In this document: positions 48,551-60,213 of the stretch, piece by piece
Layout of the letters: every line of letters starts with the position of its first letter
Numbering within the stretch: position 1 is the stretch's first letter
Origin: Ambrosia x helenae
Taxonomy: Eukaryota > Streptophyta > Magnoliopsida > Asterales > Asteraceae
DNA: 64,000 nucleotides
Assembly: GCA_030844895.1 (NCBI GenBank)
Contig: CM061223.1
Location: forward strand, 1,054,001-1,118,000
Direction: 5' to 3'
Position numbers and translations under genes: made by a program
Notes under the pieces: generated by a model
What the model saw: only the letters and a program-made list of their open reading frames with translations
The model's database searches: none
Told to the model about the DNA's origin: nothing

Positions 48551-48790
48551 GCGATTAGGGAGGCTAATCGCATGAAATGTCACGCGATTGGGGGCTACTC
48601 GCCCCTAATACATACGAGTGGGGGCTACTCGCCCCTAATTCACGCGAGTGGGGGCTACTCGCCCCTAATACACGCGAGTGGGGGCTACTCGCCCCTAATT
48701 CACGCGAGTGGGGGCTACTCGCCCCTAATACACGCGAGTGGGGGCTACTCGCCCCTAATACAGACGATTAGCAAGGCTACTCGCCTGTAA
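48551..48790. repeat. Leader hairpin array (cluster A) in the 3' LTR
   Basis: Starts with GCGATTAGGG...GGCTAATCGC, then six 30-bp tandem units each containing GCGAGTGGGGGCTACTCGCC, and closes with a GATTAGCAAGGCTACTCGCC unit. Arms GCGAGT/ACTCGC and GCGATT/AATCGC pair inside each unit. In element orientation it lies about 610-850 bp downstream of the TATA box, so in transcribed LTR sequence. Open frames through it are periodicity artefacts. Confidence 0.85.
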
Positions 48791-49403
48791 CCTTGCTGTT
48801 CCGGTTTTTCGCGCGTTTAACGCTCCAAATCAGATCCAGAACGTGTGTAACTACCCAATATTATCCCAATAACTATTCTAAACATGTTTAAACCAAAATC
48901 CTTCGTTTAATCTCGTATAATCAGTCCTGCATGAAATCAAGTAATCCAAACATATACACATAGCATGCAATCATCATACTAACATGCATAATAATAACCC
49001 TAATAATCAACTACTGAGAGTCCTATCATCATAATATCAATATCAACACTGATCTATCATAATATCATATCAAGTCATCATCATGAATCATAAAAACCCT
49101 AGCTTTCTAATCATACACACTCATAATGCATGCACATTAGTTATAATCCGATTAACAACCCTTATTGACGATTTTCAGAAAGCTTTTTCATTTAACAACA
49201 GGTCTGGACCATTAGGGATTGATTAAAAACGTTTACAAAGTGTTATGGATGAGAATCAAACCTTAGGATTATGAAAGAATGATGGTTAGACCTTGAAACC
49301 TTGTGTTTTTGATCAAAATCGCCTTCCAGAGGTTGTTTATGTGTTTGGGGCGGTTATGGGACGACTAGGGTTGATATTAGGAAGTTTAGGAGGTTAAGCA
49401 TTG

Positions 49404-49605
49404 TATTTATAGGCGTTTCTAGTCGTCCAGCACGTTATAGGCGAGTATGCAACAGTTTCATGCGATTAGGGCTGCTAATCGCATGATTGTGCAGGTGATT
49501 GGGCCTAATCGCCCCTATGTATACACGAGTAGCCTCCTACTCGTGTCTAATATTCCCTACTCGCCTCCCCTATGGGCGATTAGGCTTCCTAATCGCCTGT
49601 AGGGG
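49404..49605 (-). promoter_or_regulatory. U3 promoter copy in the 3' LTR: TATA box with upstream hairpin cluster B
   Basis: TATAAATA at 49404-49411 (minus). Beginning 30 bp upstream, 49441-49605 holds successive inverted pairs: GCGATTAGGG/CTAATCGC, GTGATTGGG/CCTAATCGCC, ACGAGTAGCC/CTACTCGT and GGCGATTAGG/CCTAATCGCC. The motifs are the same as in the leader array. Confidence 0.75.
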
Positions 49606-49988
49606 TTCCTTTTGTGTGTTTTGCGCGTTAAACCCCGTTTTAACATATGTTAATGCATATTCACGTACCGACAAGTCACATAATGATTGTAAACACATAA
49701 CACAAGTAAATACACATATTTACACTCGTTCACCAATTCCCGGGACTCGAGACTCGTACGTTCCGTATGTCCTGACGATCCTACAAATCGTCACCGTTTG
49801 TACACTTGGTTAAGGACTGACATCTAACGAACCTCTAGACCAACATCCAATGATCCTCTAGACTAAACCAATAGTTCCCGAACTATAACCTGACTTAACT
49901 AACCCAGTTAAGTACAATATACACGTGACTCGCTAAGGTAGACTTTCATCTAGACAACGTTGTTAACCAGAATTTGCCGGGTGTCACA

Positions 49989-50147
49989 TCATCCCCACGT
50001 TAAAAGAATTTTCGTCCCGAAAATTGCTCAAGTACCAAAAGAACAAAAGAAATAACGAAGGAACAAACAAAAGATAGAAACCAAAAGAGAGAGATTTACC
50101 CGAGTTGTCACATCATCCCCACGTTAAAAGGAATCTCGACCCGAAAT
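49989..50147 (-). other. Polypurine tract region with a duplicated copy
   Basis: Minus-strand ACGTGGGGATGA at 50000-49989 precedes the 3' LTR. The 25 bp at 49983-50007, spanning the LTR edge and tract, recur exactly at 50106-50130, 123 bp away, so there are two tract-plus-TGTGACA junctions. The region has no coding capacity and follows the gag-pol stop at 50148. Confidence 0.75.
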
Positions 50148-53100
50148 TCATTCAGCTGCCGAAGAGACATGTCTCGACTCGAACGCTTCCTTAGGAAAAA
50201 GATGAGGATACTTAGACTTCATCTGATCCTCCCGTTCCCATGTATATTCCGGTCCCCGGTTCGAGTTCCACCGAACCTTAACGATACGAATCTTGCTGTG
50301 ACGTAGGCTACGAATCTTGTAATCAAGGATCTCCACAGGTTCTTCCACAATCCGAAGACGATCATCAACCTTGATCTCTTCTAGTGGAACGATGAGAGAC
50401 TCGTCAGCCAGACACTTCTTCAAGTTTGACACGTGAAAGACGTTATGTACGTTACCGAGCTCCGTCGGTAGATCAAGTCGATATGCCACCGGCCCAATCC
50501 GTTCCAGGATCGTAAATGGACCGACATATCGTGGATTGAGTTTGCCACGCTTCCCAAAGCGTATGACGCCCTTCCACGGTGAGACTTTTAGAAGTACCTT
50601 GTCGTTGACTTGGAATTCCAGTGGTTTGCGACGTTGATCAGCATAACTCTTTTGCCGGTCCCGTGCCGCCGCCAACCGATTACGAATCTGTACGATCTTT
50701 TCCGAAGTTTCGTACACTAGTTCAGGCTCAGTGAGTTGACTCTCACCCACTTCAGCCCAACAAAGAGGAGAACGGCATTTCCGTCCGTACAGTGCTTCGA
50801 ACGGAGCAGCCTTGATGCTCGTGTGATAACTGTTATTGTACGAGAATTCTACCAACGGCAGATGAGCTTCCCACCCCTTGCCAAAATCGATCACACATGC
50901 CCGCAGCATGTCTTCTAAAGTTTGAATCGTACGCTCACTCTGACCGTCAGTCTGTGGATGGTAAGCCGTACTCATGTCTAGTTGGGTACCCAAAGCCTTG
51001 TGCAAAGACTTCCAGAAGTGAGAAGTAAAATGGGAGTCACGATCCGAGATAATAGAAACTGGTACCCCGTGCTTAGAAACAACTTCTTTCAAGTAAAGAC
51101 GAGCCAAACGATCCATGGTGTCGGTCTCCTTAATGGCAAGAAAATGAGCTGATTTCGTCAACCGATCGACAATCACCCATATCTTGTCATTCCCGCTTGG
51201 TGATTTTGGAAGTTGTGTGACAAAATCCATAGTAATCCGTTCCCATTTCCATTCCGGAATTTCAGGTTGTTGCAAGAGACCTGACGGTTTCTGGTATTCC
51301 ACCTTGACCTTAGCACAGGTCAAGCATTTGCTCACGTATGAGGCTATGTCCGACCTCATGTTTGGCCACCAGTAAAGCACCTTCAGATCTTGGTACATCT
51401 TATCCGAACCAGGATGAATAGAATACCGGGACTTATGAGCTTCATCAAGAACAAGCTCCCGTAGTCCCCCGAACAAAGGAACCCATATACGTTCTGCGAA
51501 ATAGTGCAGGCCATCAGGCCTTCGCTCTAGGTGCTTGTCGGCACCGTGCATGGTTTCAGCTTTAAGGTTTTCCTCCTTCAAAGCTTCCAATTGGGCAGAA
51601 CGGAGTTGATCAGGTAACGATGAATGAATAGTGAGCTGCAACGCCCGAACGCGACGAGGTTTAGTAGATTCCTTCCTGCTCAAGGCGTCTGCTACAACAT
51701 TCGCCTTGCCAGGATGGTACTTAATAGCACAATCATAGTCGTTCAAAAGTTCAATCCAACAGCGCTGCCGTATGTTCAAGTGTTGTTGGTCGAAAATGTG
51801 TTGGAGACTCTTGTGATCGGTGTAGATGGTGCATTTGGTACCGTACAAGTAATGTCTCCAAATTTTCAACGCGAATACCACGGCACCCAACTCCAAATCA
51901 TGAGTTGTGTAATTCTTCTCGTGCACTTTAAGTTGACGAGAAGCATACGCAATCACTTTCTCGCGTTGCATCAACACGCAACCGAGTCCATGAATGGAAG
52001 CATCACAGTAAACAACAAAATCATCAGAGCCCTCAGGTAAAGACAAAATAGGAGCAGAACACAGTTTAGACTTCAGTTCCTCAAATGCGGACTCTTGTGG
52101 TTCACTCCAGTCGAATTTTCTATCCTTCTGAGTGAGAGTGGTGAGGGGTTGAGCAATCTTCGAGAACCCCTGAATGAAACGACGATAGTAGCCCGCAAGG
52201 CCTAGGAATTGCCGCACCTCAGTTGGCGTCTTTGGTGCTCCCCAGTCCTTGATCGCTTCGATTTTAGCTGGATCGACATGAATCCCTAGTTCATTAACCA
52301 CATGCCCTAGGAATTGAACTTCGCGTAACCAAAAGTCACACTTTGAGAACTTGGCGTAAAGTTGTTCCCGTCGCAAGAGTTCCAAAACTAACCGCAGATG
52401 TTCCCCGTGTTCGGTCTCGTTCTTAGAGTAGATCAGAATGTCATCAATAAACACAATGACGAACTTGTCCAGATATGGTTTACAGACGCGGTTCATCAAG
52501 TCCATGAAAACCGCTGGTGCGTTCGTGAGACCGAAAGGCATGACCAAGAATTCGAAATGGCCATAACGTGTTCGAAAAGCAGTCTTCGCAACGTCAGCCT
52601 CCCTGACGCGCAGCTGGTGATAACCGGACCTCAAATCGATCTTGGAATAATAACTAGAACCCTGAAGCTGGTCGAACAGATCATCAATACGTGGAAGAGG
52701 ATAACGGTTCTTGATGGTCAACTTGTTCAGTTCTCTATAGTCCACACACAACCGGAAACTCCCATCCTTCTTCTTAACAAATAAAATCGGGGCTCCCCAA
52801 GGGGAAGAACTTGGCCGGATGAAACCCTTGTCCAAGAGTTCCTGTAACTGACTAGACAATTCCTGCATCTCGGGAGGTGCAAGACGATAGGGGGCCCGAG
52901 CAATAGGAGCAGCCCCTGGTACAAGATCAATACCGAACTCGACTTGGCGATGAGGAGGAAGACCAGATAAATCATCGGGAAAAACATCAAGAAACTCGCG
53001 TACCACCGGAATGTCGTCGATCTTCTTCTCATCAACAGAGGAAACAGATAAGAGTGCCAAAACAGCTGGATAACCCTTTCGAAGACACTTAAGGGCTTTC

Positions 53101-54771
53101 ATGCTAGAGATGATGTTTAGCGGAACACCACCCTTGATACCGTACACAGAAAGAAATTCTCCATCAGGGAGAGGAATCCGAATAACCTTATCGTAACAGA
53201 CAATCTCCGCGCGATACAAAGATAACCAATCCATTTCTACCACAACGTCAAAACTACCCAAAGGTACCGGCATAAGGTCGATGGGAAACGATAAACCCGA
53301 CAACTCTAACTGACACTCCCGAAGGACACTAGTAGCTTCAATCGTTTTACCGTCAGCCAACTCAATAATATACTTGGTCTCTAATGGTACAGGTACTACA
53401 TCTAGCAGTCGACTAACATCCATGGATACAAAACTCTTGTCGGCACCAGAATCAAATAACACGCTAACAGAATGATTATTGAGAAGAAACGTACCGGTGA
53501 CAGTATCAGGGTCCTGCCTAGCCTCAGCAGCTCCAATGACGAAGGCACGTGCATTTCTGCCGCCGCCCCCGTTGTTACCATTCCCGTTGTTTCCACCCTG
53601 TTTCAGTTTTGGGCAATCCTTCTTGTAGTGCCCAGTGTCACCACAGTTGTAGCATCCTTGTTTCCCTGTAGTCCCCTGAGTAGTCGGAGCTGAGCTGTTA
53701 GTCGGAGCCTGAGTCGATGGAAGTGTAGCCCGACAATCCTTAGCATAGTGCCCAGTTCGCTGGCAGCGGTGACAACGGTTACTGTCGCAGTTCCCTTGGT
53801 GATGGCGTCCACACTTGTTGCATTTGGGCAGTTTTCCCGCATAACCACCCTGCTTGTTACTCGAAGAAGATGAACCCCCATTATCAAACCTTTTACCCTG
53901 CTGTGCAGACCCAGACCCTTTCCCGTCATTTTCCCACTTGCGCTTGTTGTTCTCTGGGGCCTTAACAGTTGAACCCTTCGCCGGCAAAATCCCCTCATTC
54001 ACTTTTAAGTTGGTCATCCTATGGGCCGATCGAACTACCTCCGCATAGGTAGGATGATTTCCAGCAGCCACCAACCCTGCAATTTCCGGCACTAACCCTG
54101 AGACATAATGTTCAATCCTACGATACTCTGGCACGTGCAGATCGGGACACAGCACTGCCAACTCATTCCTCCTCACAGTATACTTCTCGATTTCCGATCC
54201 AGTCATCTTGAGGTTCCACACCTCATGCTCCAGTTTTTGTACCTCTTCTCTCGGGCAATACTCCCGCTTCAGCAACTGCACAAAGTTCTCCCATGGCATA
54301 GCATATGCCTCCCCAATACCCATGTTCTGGGTGATACCATTCCACCAAGTCAATGCCACGTCCTGAAATAACGCAGCAGAATACTTCACCCGATCTTCTG
54401 GGAGACAGTTACACATCAGAAATACCGACTCCACTTTCTCCAACCACCTAAGCAAGCTAACCGCACCCTCAGTGCCAGAGAATTCCTGGGGCTTGCAGTC
54501 CCGGAACATCTTGTAGGTGCACATGGGTGGGGGTGGGTCAACAGGACCACCTGAAATGAAACGTATGAGAAACCACGAATAACGTAAACAAGGTTCACCA
54601 ATGAGGCAAAGAAAACAGATAAAACAACTTACGACCACCGTTGTGCCCTAACTGAAAGGAAGCCTGGAGCAAGTTGTTCAGATCAGCCTGTGATAGGTTA
54701 ATACCTCCACCACGACCACCACCACGTCCACCATTGCGACCACCTCCACGTCCTCCACGCACTCCAGACAT
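50148..54771 (-). CDS. Gag-pol polyprotein of the Tekay-type chromovirus, two exons, about 1513 residues
   Basis: Exon 1, 54633-54771, starts MSGVRGGRGGGRNGG and ends in phase 1. An 82-bp GT-AG intron (54551-54632) is followed by exon 2, 54550-50148, in matching phase. Gag has WWNGITQNMG and zinc knuckles CHRCQRTGHYAKDC (near residue 304) and CYNCGDTGHYKKDC (near 345). Protease LFDSGADKSF is near 407. RT has VFIDDILIYSK near 743. RNase H has VYCDASIHGLG near 889 and TDHKSLQHIF later. Integrase has the zinc module with CLTCAKVK, then MDFVTQLP, SDRDSHFTS and GQSERT with D-35-E spacing. The C-terminal chromodomain, about 1453-1500, ends in YTWEREDQMKSKYPHLF, typical of Tekay/Del. No stop or frameshift in exon 2. 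The alternative without splicing is a 46-residue basic leader followed by a stop, with gag-pol started internally. Confidence 0.93.
54551..54632 (-). other. Predicted 82-bp intron in chromovirus gag
   Basis: Minus strand: GGTC|GTAAGTTG ... TTTCATTTCAG|GTGG. Unspliced, the frame from the RGG-rich start meets a TGA within the segment, and 82 is not a multiple of three. Removing it joins exactly into the gag frame. T-rich before the acceptor. Confidence 0.6.
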
Positions 54772-55327
54772 GATTCTGGCAGAAGGAACGAGAAAATTTA
54801 GTTTCGCAGTTAAAGATAACCACTAATGTTCACAAGATTAAAGCCAGATCCAATCCAGGACTATCCCCTCAAACCCAGAGCTCACTAGGGCTTCCATGCA
54901 TTTCGTTTTATGATTTTGTGTGCACCCAAAATGATAAAACGCTCTACATGGTCCTCCAAGTGTTCTCTTAGTTCAAAGTTCAAATCACCGAACATAGACT
55001 CTTAGCTACACACCGTAATACTACGGTAGTTCATGACAAGTGTTTCTATTGGAGTGCGAAAGGGAGATGTACGAGCCTTGGACAAATCTCAAGAGCACAC
55101 GAGTTACTCCAATAGACTACACTGCCTAGATAACAAGTAACCCAACCTAAGATAGAACGGATGATGTAACGTAGAAAGACCAATGATTTAGAGACACCCC
55201 GACAAGACCATACGTAAACCACTATAACGTTTAGTACCATGTGATCGTCTAGTGTGTGCGACTCGGCTATAGACTAGACTCTACATGCAGTCCTAGTTCA
55301 CTATAACCATTGGCTCTGATACCAATC
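54772..55327 (-). other. Chromovirus 5' leader and tRNA-Met primer-binding site
   Basis: After a 3-nt spacer the minus strand reads TGGTATCAGAGCCA (55324-55311), complementary to the initiator tRNA-Met 3' end. The remaining 540 bp is untranslated leader before the gag ATG at 54771. No other conserved feature recognised. Confidence 0.9.
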
Positions 55328-56490
55328 TGTCACACCCTCAAAATCCACTTGCGGAGTTTTACCGCGAGGCGCATGACAAACCAGGATCCAAACCAACGAT
55401 CACAATAAACAAGTCTAAATGAATGTAAATGCAATTTCAAAACATAGTTTAAAATCCCCGTTTACAGCGGAAGCTTATTCAAAACAATTATTCAATAATA
55501 AACCAATGTTCAATGTTTGTAAATCATGCAACTCTAGCTAGACGCCGTGCAGACGCGTGCGCCCTAGTTCCATTCGTGCTACCTTAGCGACCTGAGAAAA
55601 CATGTAAAAGTTTACGTCAGCACAAAAATGCTGGTGAGTTTACAGGTTTTGTATCCAAGTACCAAGTCCACCTGTCCATACTATAACAAATAGAAAACCA
55701 GTATACGCTAGCTAGGCGTACGTTTTGTTACTACCACGATTGGAAAACCATTACTAACGCGAATACCAAAAGTATGCCCGATGTAGTTCCTGTTGTTCCT
55801 GTTGTTCCTGTTTGAGACAATATGCACCCGCCGACCCTCCAAGTCGACGAGCGGGGTTGGTCACTCCCAATAGCGCTATTCACATTTCCCCGTTGTGCAA
55901 ACCCGCACATTCATGGTTCCCCCCGGGACTTCCAAAGATCGTGTAGTACACAATAGAAACCCATAGTATGACAGTAGTTACCAAATAATCGTTTTAACAC
56001 ATGTTTTCTCCCCCGAAAAGTATGAAACCAGTTTAAAAGAGGGGCTGTAAACTCACCTTAAGTTCCGTTACTCCTTAACCCGAGTAAACTCAGCTGCTAT
56101 GCTAGTCCCGTAAAGCGGCGACCTAACATACGACAGTTACAAGTACTTAGACTAATAACCCGCAGGCTAATTAGTCCCTAGATGTCCAGACCATAACCAA
56201 GTTTGTTTGAAAACACCGTGACTGTTTAACTGACCCAAAGTACAAGACTCGACATCCCATTGGTGACCCGAGACTCCCCGTGTTATGTTTACGCTCCAAA
56301 ACATACAATAACGCACGTACACTTAACATACGTTAACGCACAACAAGCTATAGCACATAGTTCACGTATCACCGAAATACATCCAAATATATGTTACCAA
56401 GTTATTAGACATGTTACGGGGTTCCTAGCATGTTACTACATGTCAAATCGGGTCTCGGAATGCTAATTTACACTTACAGCAGTAGTACAC

Positions 56491-56756
56491 GCGATTAGGG
56501 AGGCTAATCGCATGAAATGTCACGCGATTGGGGGCTACTCGCCCCTAATACACGCGAGTGGGGGCTACTCGCCCCTAATACACGCGAGTGGGGGCTACTC
56601 GCCCCTAATTCACGCGAGTGGGGGCTACTCGCCCCTAATACACGCGAGTGGGGGCTACTCGCCCCTAATTCACGCGAGTGGGGGCTACTCGCCCCTAATA
56701 CACGCGAGTGGGGGCTACTCGCCCCTAATACAGACGATTAGCAAGGCTACTCGCCT
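56491..56756. repeat. Leader hairpin array (cluster A) in the 5' LTR
   Basis: Same structure as 48551-48790 with one additional 30-bp unit. The units alternate CTAATAC and CTAATTC joints in the same order in both LTRs apart from the added copy, consistent with slippage or unequal exchange. Confidence 0.85.
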
Positions 56757-57373
56757 GTAACCTTGCTGTTCCGGTTTTTCGCGCGTTTAACGCTCCAAAT
56801 CAGATCCAGAACGTGTGTAACTACCCAATATTATCCCAATAACTATTCTAAACATGTTTAAACCAAAATCCTTCGTTTAATCTCGTATAATCAGTCCTGC
56901 ATGAAATCAAGTAATCCAAACATATACACATAGCATGCAATCATCATACTAACATGCATAATAATAACCCTAATAATCAACTACTGAGAGTCCTATCATC
57001 ATAATATCAATATCAACACTGATCTATCATAATATCATATCAAGTCATCATCATGAATCATAAAAACCCTAGCTTTCTAATCATACACACTCATAATGCA
57101 TGCACATTAGTTATAATCCGATTAACAACCCTTATTGACGATTTTCAGAAAGCTTTTTCATTTAACAACAGGTCTGGACCATTAGGGATTGATTAAAAAC
57201 GTTTACAAAGTGTTATGGATGAGAATCAAACCTTAGGATTATGAAAGAATGATGGTTAGACCTTGAAACCTTGTGTTTTTGATCAAAATCGCCTTCCAGA
57301 GGTTGTTTATGTGTTTGGGGCGGTTATGGGACGACTAGGGTTGATATTAGGAAGTTTAGGAGGTTAAGCATTG

Positions 57374-57575
57374 TATTTATAGGCGTTTCTAGTCGTCCAG
57401 CACGTTATAGGCGAGTATGCAGCAGTTTCATGCGATTAGGGCTGCTAATCGCATGATTGTGCAGGTGATTGGGCCTAATCGCCCCTATGTATACACGAGT
57501 AGCCTCCTACTCGTGTCTAATATTCCCTACTCGCCTCCCCTATGGGCGATTAGGCTTCCTAATCGCCTGTAGGGG
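57374..57575 (-). promoter_or_regulatory. U3 promoter of the active 5' LTR: TATA box and hairpin cluster B
   Basis: TATAAATA at 57374-57381 (minus) with GCGATTAG/CTAATCGC and CGAGTAG/CTACTCG inverted pairs from 57411 to 57575, the first about 30 bp upstream of TATA. Expected start of transcription near 57345. Confidence 0.75.
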
Positions 57576-57963
57576 TTCCTTTTGTGTGTTTTGCGCGTTA
57601 AACCCCGTTTTAACATATGTTAATGCATATTCACGTACCGACAAGTCACATAATGATTGTAAACACATAACACAAGTAAATACACATATTTACACTCGTT
57701 CACCAATTCCCGGGACTCGAGACTCGTACGTTCCGTATGTCCTGACGATCCTACAAATCGTCACCGTTTGTACACTTGGTTAAGGACTGACATCTAACGA
57801 ACCTCTAGACCAACATCCAATGATCCTCTAGACTAAACCAATAGTTCCCGAACTATAACCCGACTTAACTAACCCAGTTAAGTACAATATACGCGTGACT
57901 CGCTAAGGTAGACTTTCATCTAGACAACGTTGTTAACCAGAATTTGCCGGGTGTCACATAAAA

Positions 57964-59178
57964 AGTCTTAAATGCCCTTAATCTCAAAAGTTGATCCTAC
58001 GACTATAATTCTTTCCTACACTTTTTATACAAATCAATTTTTCTACATGATCCCTTACCTATATATATAATTCGGTCTCAATAATCCAAATGCATAAATT
58101 TATTGTCAACTTTTCAGTGGGTGGATGATGGAAAAGGATGTTTGTGGGTGTGATTAGTGAGGTGGATTAGTTAACTAAATATAGCTCTAAGTAGGGATAT
58201 TACATCTAAACTACTTAGGTAAACAAAAAGCAGCCATTAGTAGACCTTCAATGATATTTTCCACTGTATTATTTTTTTATATATAATCAATATCTTAATA
58301 CTCGAGATTTTTTTCAAGAAAAAAAAAAGGTCATGTTTCAAGTGTGAAACTATTGACATTTTTTATTAGTCGCTTGGAGCAACTGATTAGAATCTACCAA
58401 ATTTAATCATGTTCTGTAATTTTATGTAAGATATTAAAATCATTATCTTTAAACTAAAATTGTTTATTGTTTTATGCAATGACAAAACTTGATAAAAGAA
58501 TTCATGAGGAGGTGAAAATTACGGGATCTTTAAAACGAGAGGGCCAGACTTATTAGTATAAAATTTTCAGACAAAAAAACGTAACTTTACACTACTGACG
58601 AAAGAATGGCGGGGCCATGCGTCCTAGATCCTTAATAAGCTTCGTCCGTAGTTTTTTGTATGGCCAATAGCAAGAAATTGTTTTTTAGAACATCAAACTC
58701 CTGTACCTACCAAATAAAGTACTACTTTTTCTTTACTAATATTCATCACCGGAGTAGTTACTATGCCATCTAAGAGGTAACACCTTACCACCAGGTTAGA
58801 CTAAAGGGTGTGGATCAGTGGAATGCGTCGGGGAAGCTTATTTGGCACTTTCCCTCTCCCCGATCATATAATATCATTATTTTTTTGTATTTTTCCATAG
58901 TAATATTATATATATATATATATAGTATTGTTTCCTTTAAAAATTATTAAAAAGGGGAAGGGGAAGAGGGAAGAAGGGGGAACCATTTCTCTAGTTTGAA
59001 GGATGGGAAGAGAGAAATAACGTGATGCTGATGTGAACAAGGGGGAAAGGGTTCCACACCCCATATCCTTACAAGCTCTTTCCTTATGTGCCAGGAAATT
59101 GTTTGCGTGACAACTTTTTTTTTTTTTTTTTTTTTTTTGTAAACAGAATATATATGTTGTGTTGACATGTTATGTATA
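57964..59178. other. Non-genic stretch with possible MITE
   Basis: 58540-58640 is a copy of the dispersed repeat also seen at 37590-37740. Around 58806-59062, GGGTGTGGA and its complement TCCACACCC bracket a GGGGAAGG/CCCTCTCCCC-rich interior, as in a MITE. No duplication could be fixed. (TA)n lies near 58910-58922 and a T-run near 59116-59139. Confidence 0.4.
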
Positions 59179-59803
59179 CTAGTGAGGAACCCGCGCGTTG
59201 CTGCGGGAAGACAATTTGTCGCGGGAAACTCGTTATCGTTCGTTTATCGATTCTCTCATGATATATTGTGTAGTATTTGATTTTAAAGGTGTGCCAGATC
59301 TAGTAAATATACTGTTAATGGATTTTATTTTTAAGATGGTTCTTGGACTTGTAGAAAACAAATATAAACAAACTATTAGTTAGGTAACAAACTACTAACT
59401 TGGTTGAGAAGACGACAAAAAATTATGCCATGTTGTCATTACTGGTAATATTGTTTTTATATGTTTTATAAAACTTTATTTGTAACTTTTAATAAAACAA
59501 ACAAATTTAGTGGTTTTTAGTTGTTAAATAAATATCTATTTAACCCATTTGTGAAGAATGGGTTAATACCCAAGATTTAACCACCACATATTCTTTGTAT
59601 TCATAACAAATATATATTAATGCATCGTGTATTATGCCTCTACAATTGACATTTATAATCAAATCAATATAGTTGTATAATGCGTCTCCGGACCAAGGAA
59701 AAAAAACAAGAATTGAAAATATTACCGAATTGGAAATCATATACACGTTAGGGCTTAAATATTATACATGATGCCAAATTAAAACTCTAAAAAAAGTTAT
59801 AGA
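59179..59803 (-). mobile_element. Helitron-like element, 3' end clear, 5' end uncertain
   Basis: CTAG at 59179-59182 with flanking A on plus (T on minus), then a hairpin CCCGC...GCGGG at 59190-59207 enclosing GCGTTGCT. This is the same design as the Helitron at 41395. A TCTATAAC start after A at 59803 is a candidate 5' end only. Confidence 0.5.
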
Positions 59804-60213
59804 TTTTCACCTTGTAACTTGAGTCATCTCACATTAAATGTTTTCCCACTATTTTTACCAACAATATTAATAAACATTTCCATATCTTTATTCATCTCTA
59901 CCTTCTAAATTAAAGATATCAAAACATTTCAAGCTCCGGAATAACCGGACCGGAATTCAATTTTTTTAATAAAATCTCAATTACTAATTCATTCAATTTG
60001 AGTGAAAAAACAATAGGCTTTTAAAGGGTAATAATAGTATTTAAGATTAACAATAAAAGAGAAACGACAGACCATTAAAATCGGTGGCCTCCGTTTGCAA
60101 TACTTACGTAACCAAGCAACCCCCACCCATCACCTTCTATGCTTAAATTATGATTAGCAACCAATCATAAGAACATATTATGCTACTAAAATTTTTTATT
60201 GATTATTAGATAA

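Larger units (their letters stand above)
47397..49988 (-). repeat. 3' LTR of the chromovirus
   Basis: 2592 bp. It is 39 bp shorter than its partner. That is exactly one 30-bp unit of the GAGTGGGGGCTACTCGCCCC repeat (six against seven copies) plus one 9-bp GTTCCTGTT unit near 47870. Contains hairpin clusters at 48551-48790 and 49441-49605 and a TATA box (minus) at 49404-49411. Confidence 0.95.
47397..57958 (-). mobile_element. Complete Tekay/Del-type chromovirus (Ty3/gypsy), 10.6 kb
   Basis: Sense strand minus. LTRs 47397-49988 (2592 bp) and 55328-57958 (2631 bp) both run TGTCACACCC to GGGTGTCACA on the plus strand. The target duplication TAAAA lies at 47392-47396 and 57959-57963. A tRNA-Met primer site adjoins the 5' LTR and a purine-rich tract adjoins the 3' LTR. 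The internal region holds a gag-pol with a C-terminal chromodomain. The LTRs differ by about five single bases seen by eye and by copy number in two short tandem repeats, so insertion was recent. Confidence 0.95.
55328..57958 (-). repeat. 5' LTR of the chromovirus
   Basis: 2631 bp. Leader hairpin array at 56491-56756 with seven 30-bp units; TATA box (minus) at 57374-57381; promoter-side hairpin cluster at 57411-57575. This copy would drive transcription of gag-pol. Confidence 0.95.

Noticed and set aside
48572..48790. Open frames encoding GGYSPLIHAS repeats (also 56512-56760)
   Set aside because: They are the 30-bp LTR hairpin repeat read in frame; the opposite-role frames are equally open.
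48551..48790. CRISPR-like array of 30-bp repeats
   Set aside because: Units are head-to-tail without unique spacers, in a plant LTR.
54556..54638. Gag-pol start at 54638 with a hydrophobic leader
   Set aside because: The leader-like residues are encoded by the predicted intron; the RGG-rich exon with its ATG at 54771 is a better start.
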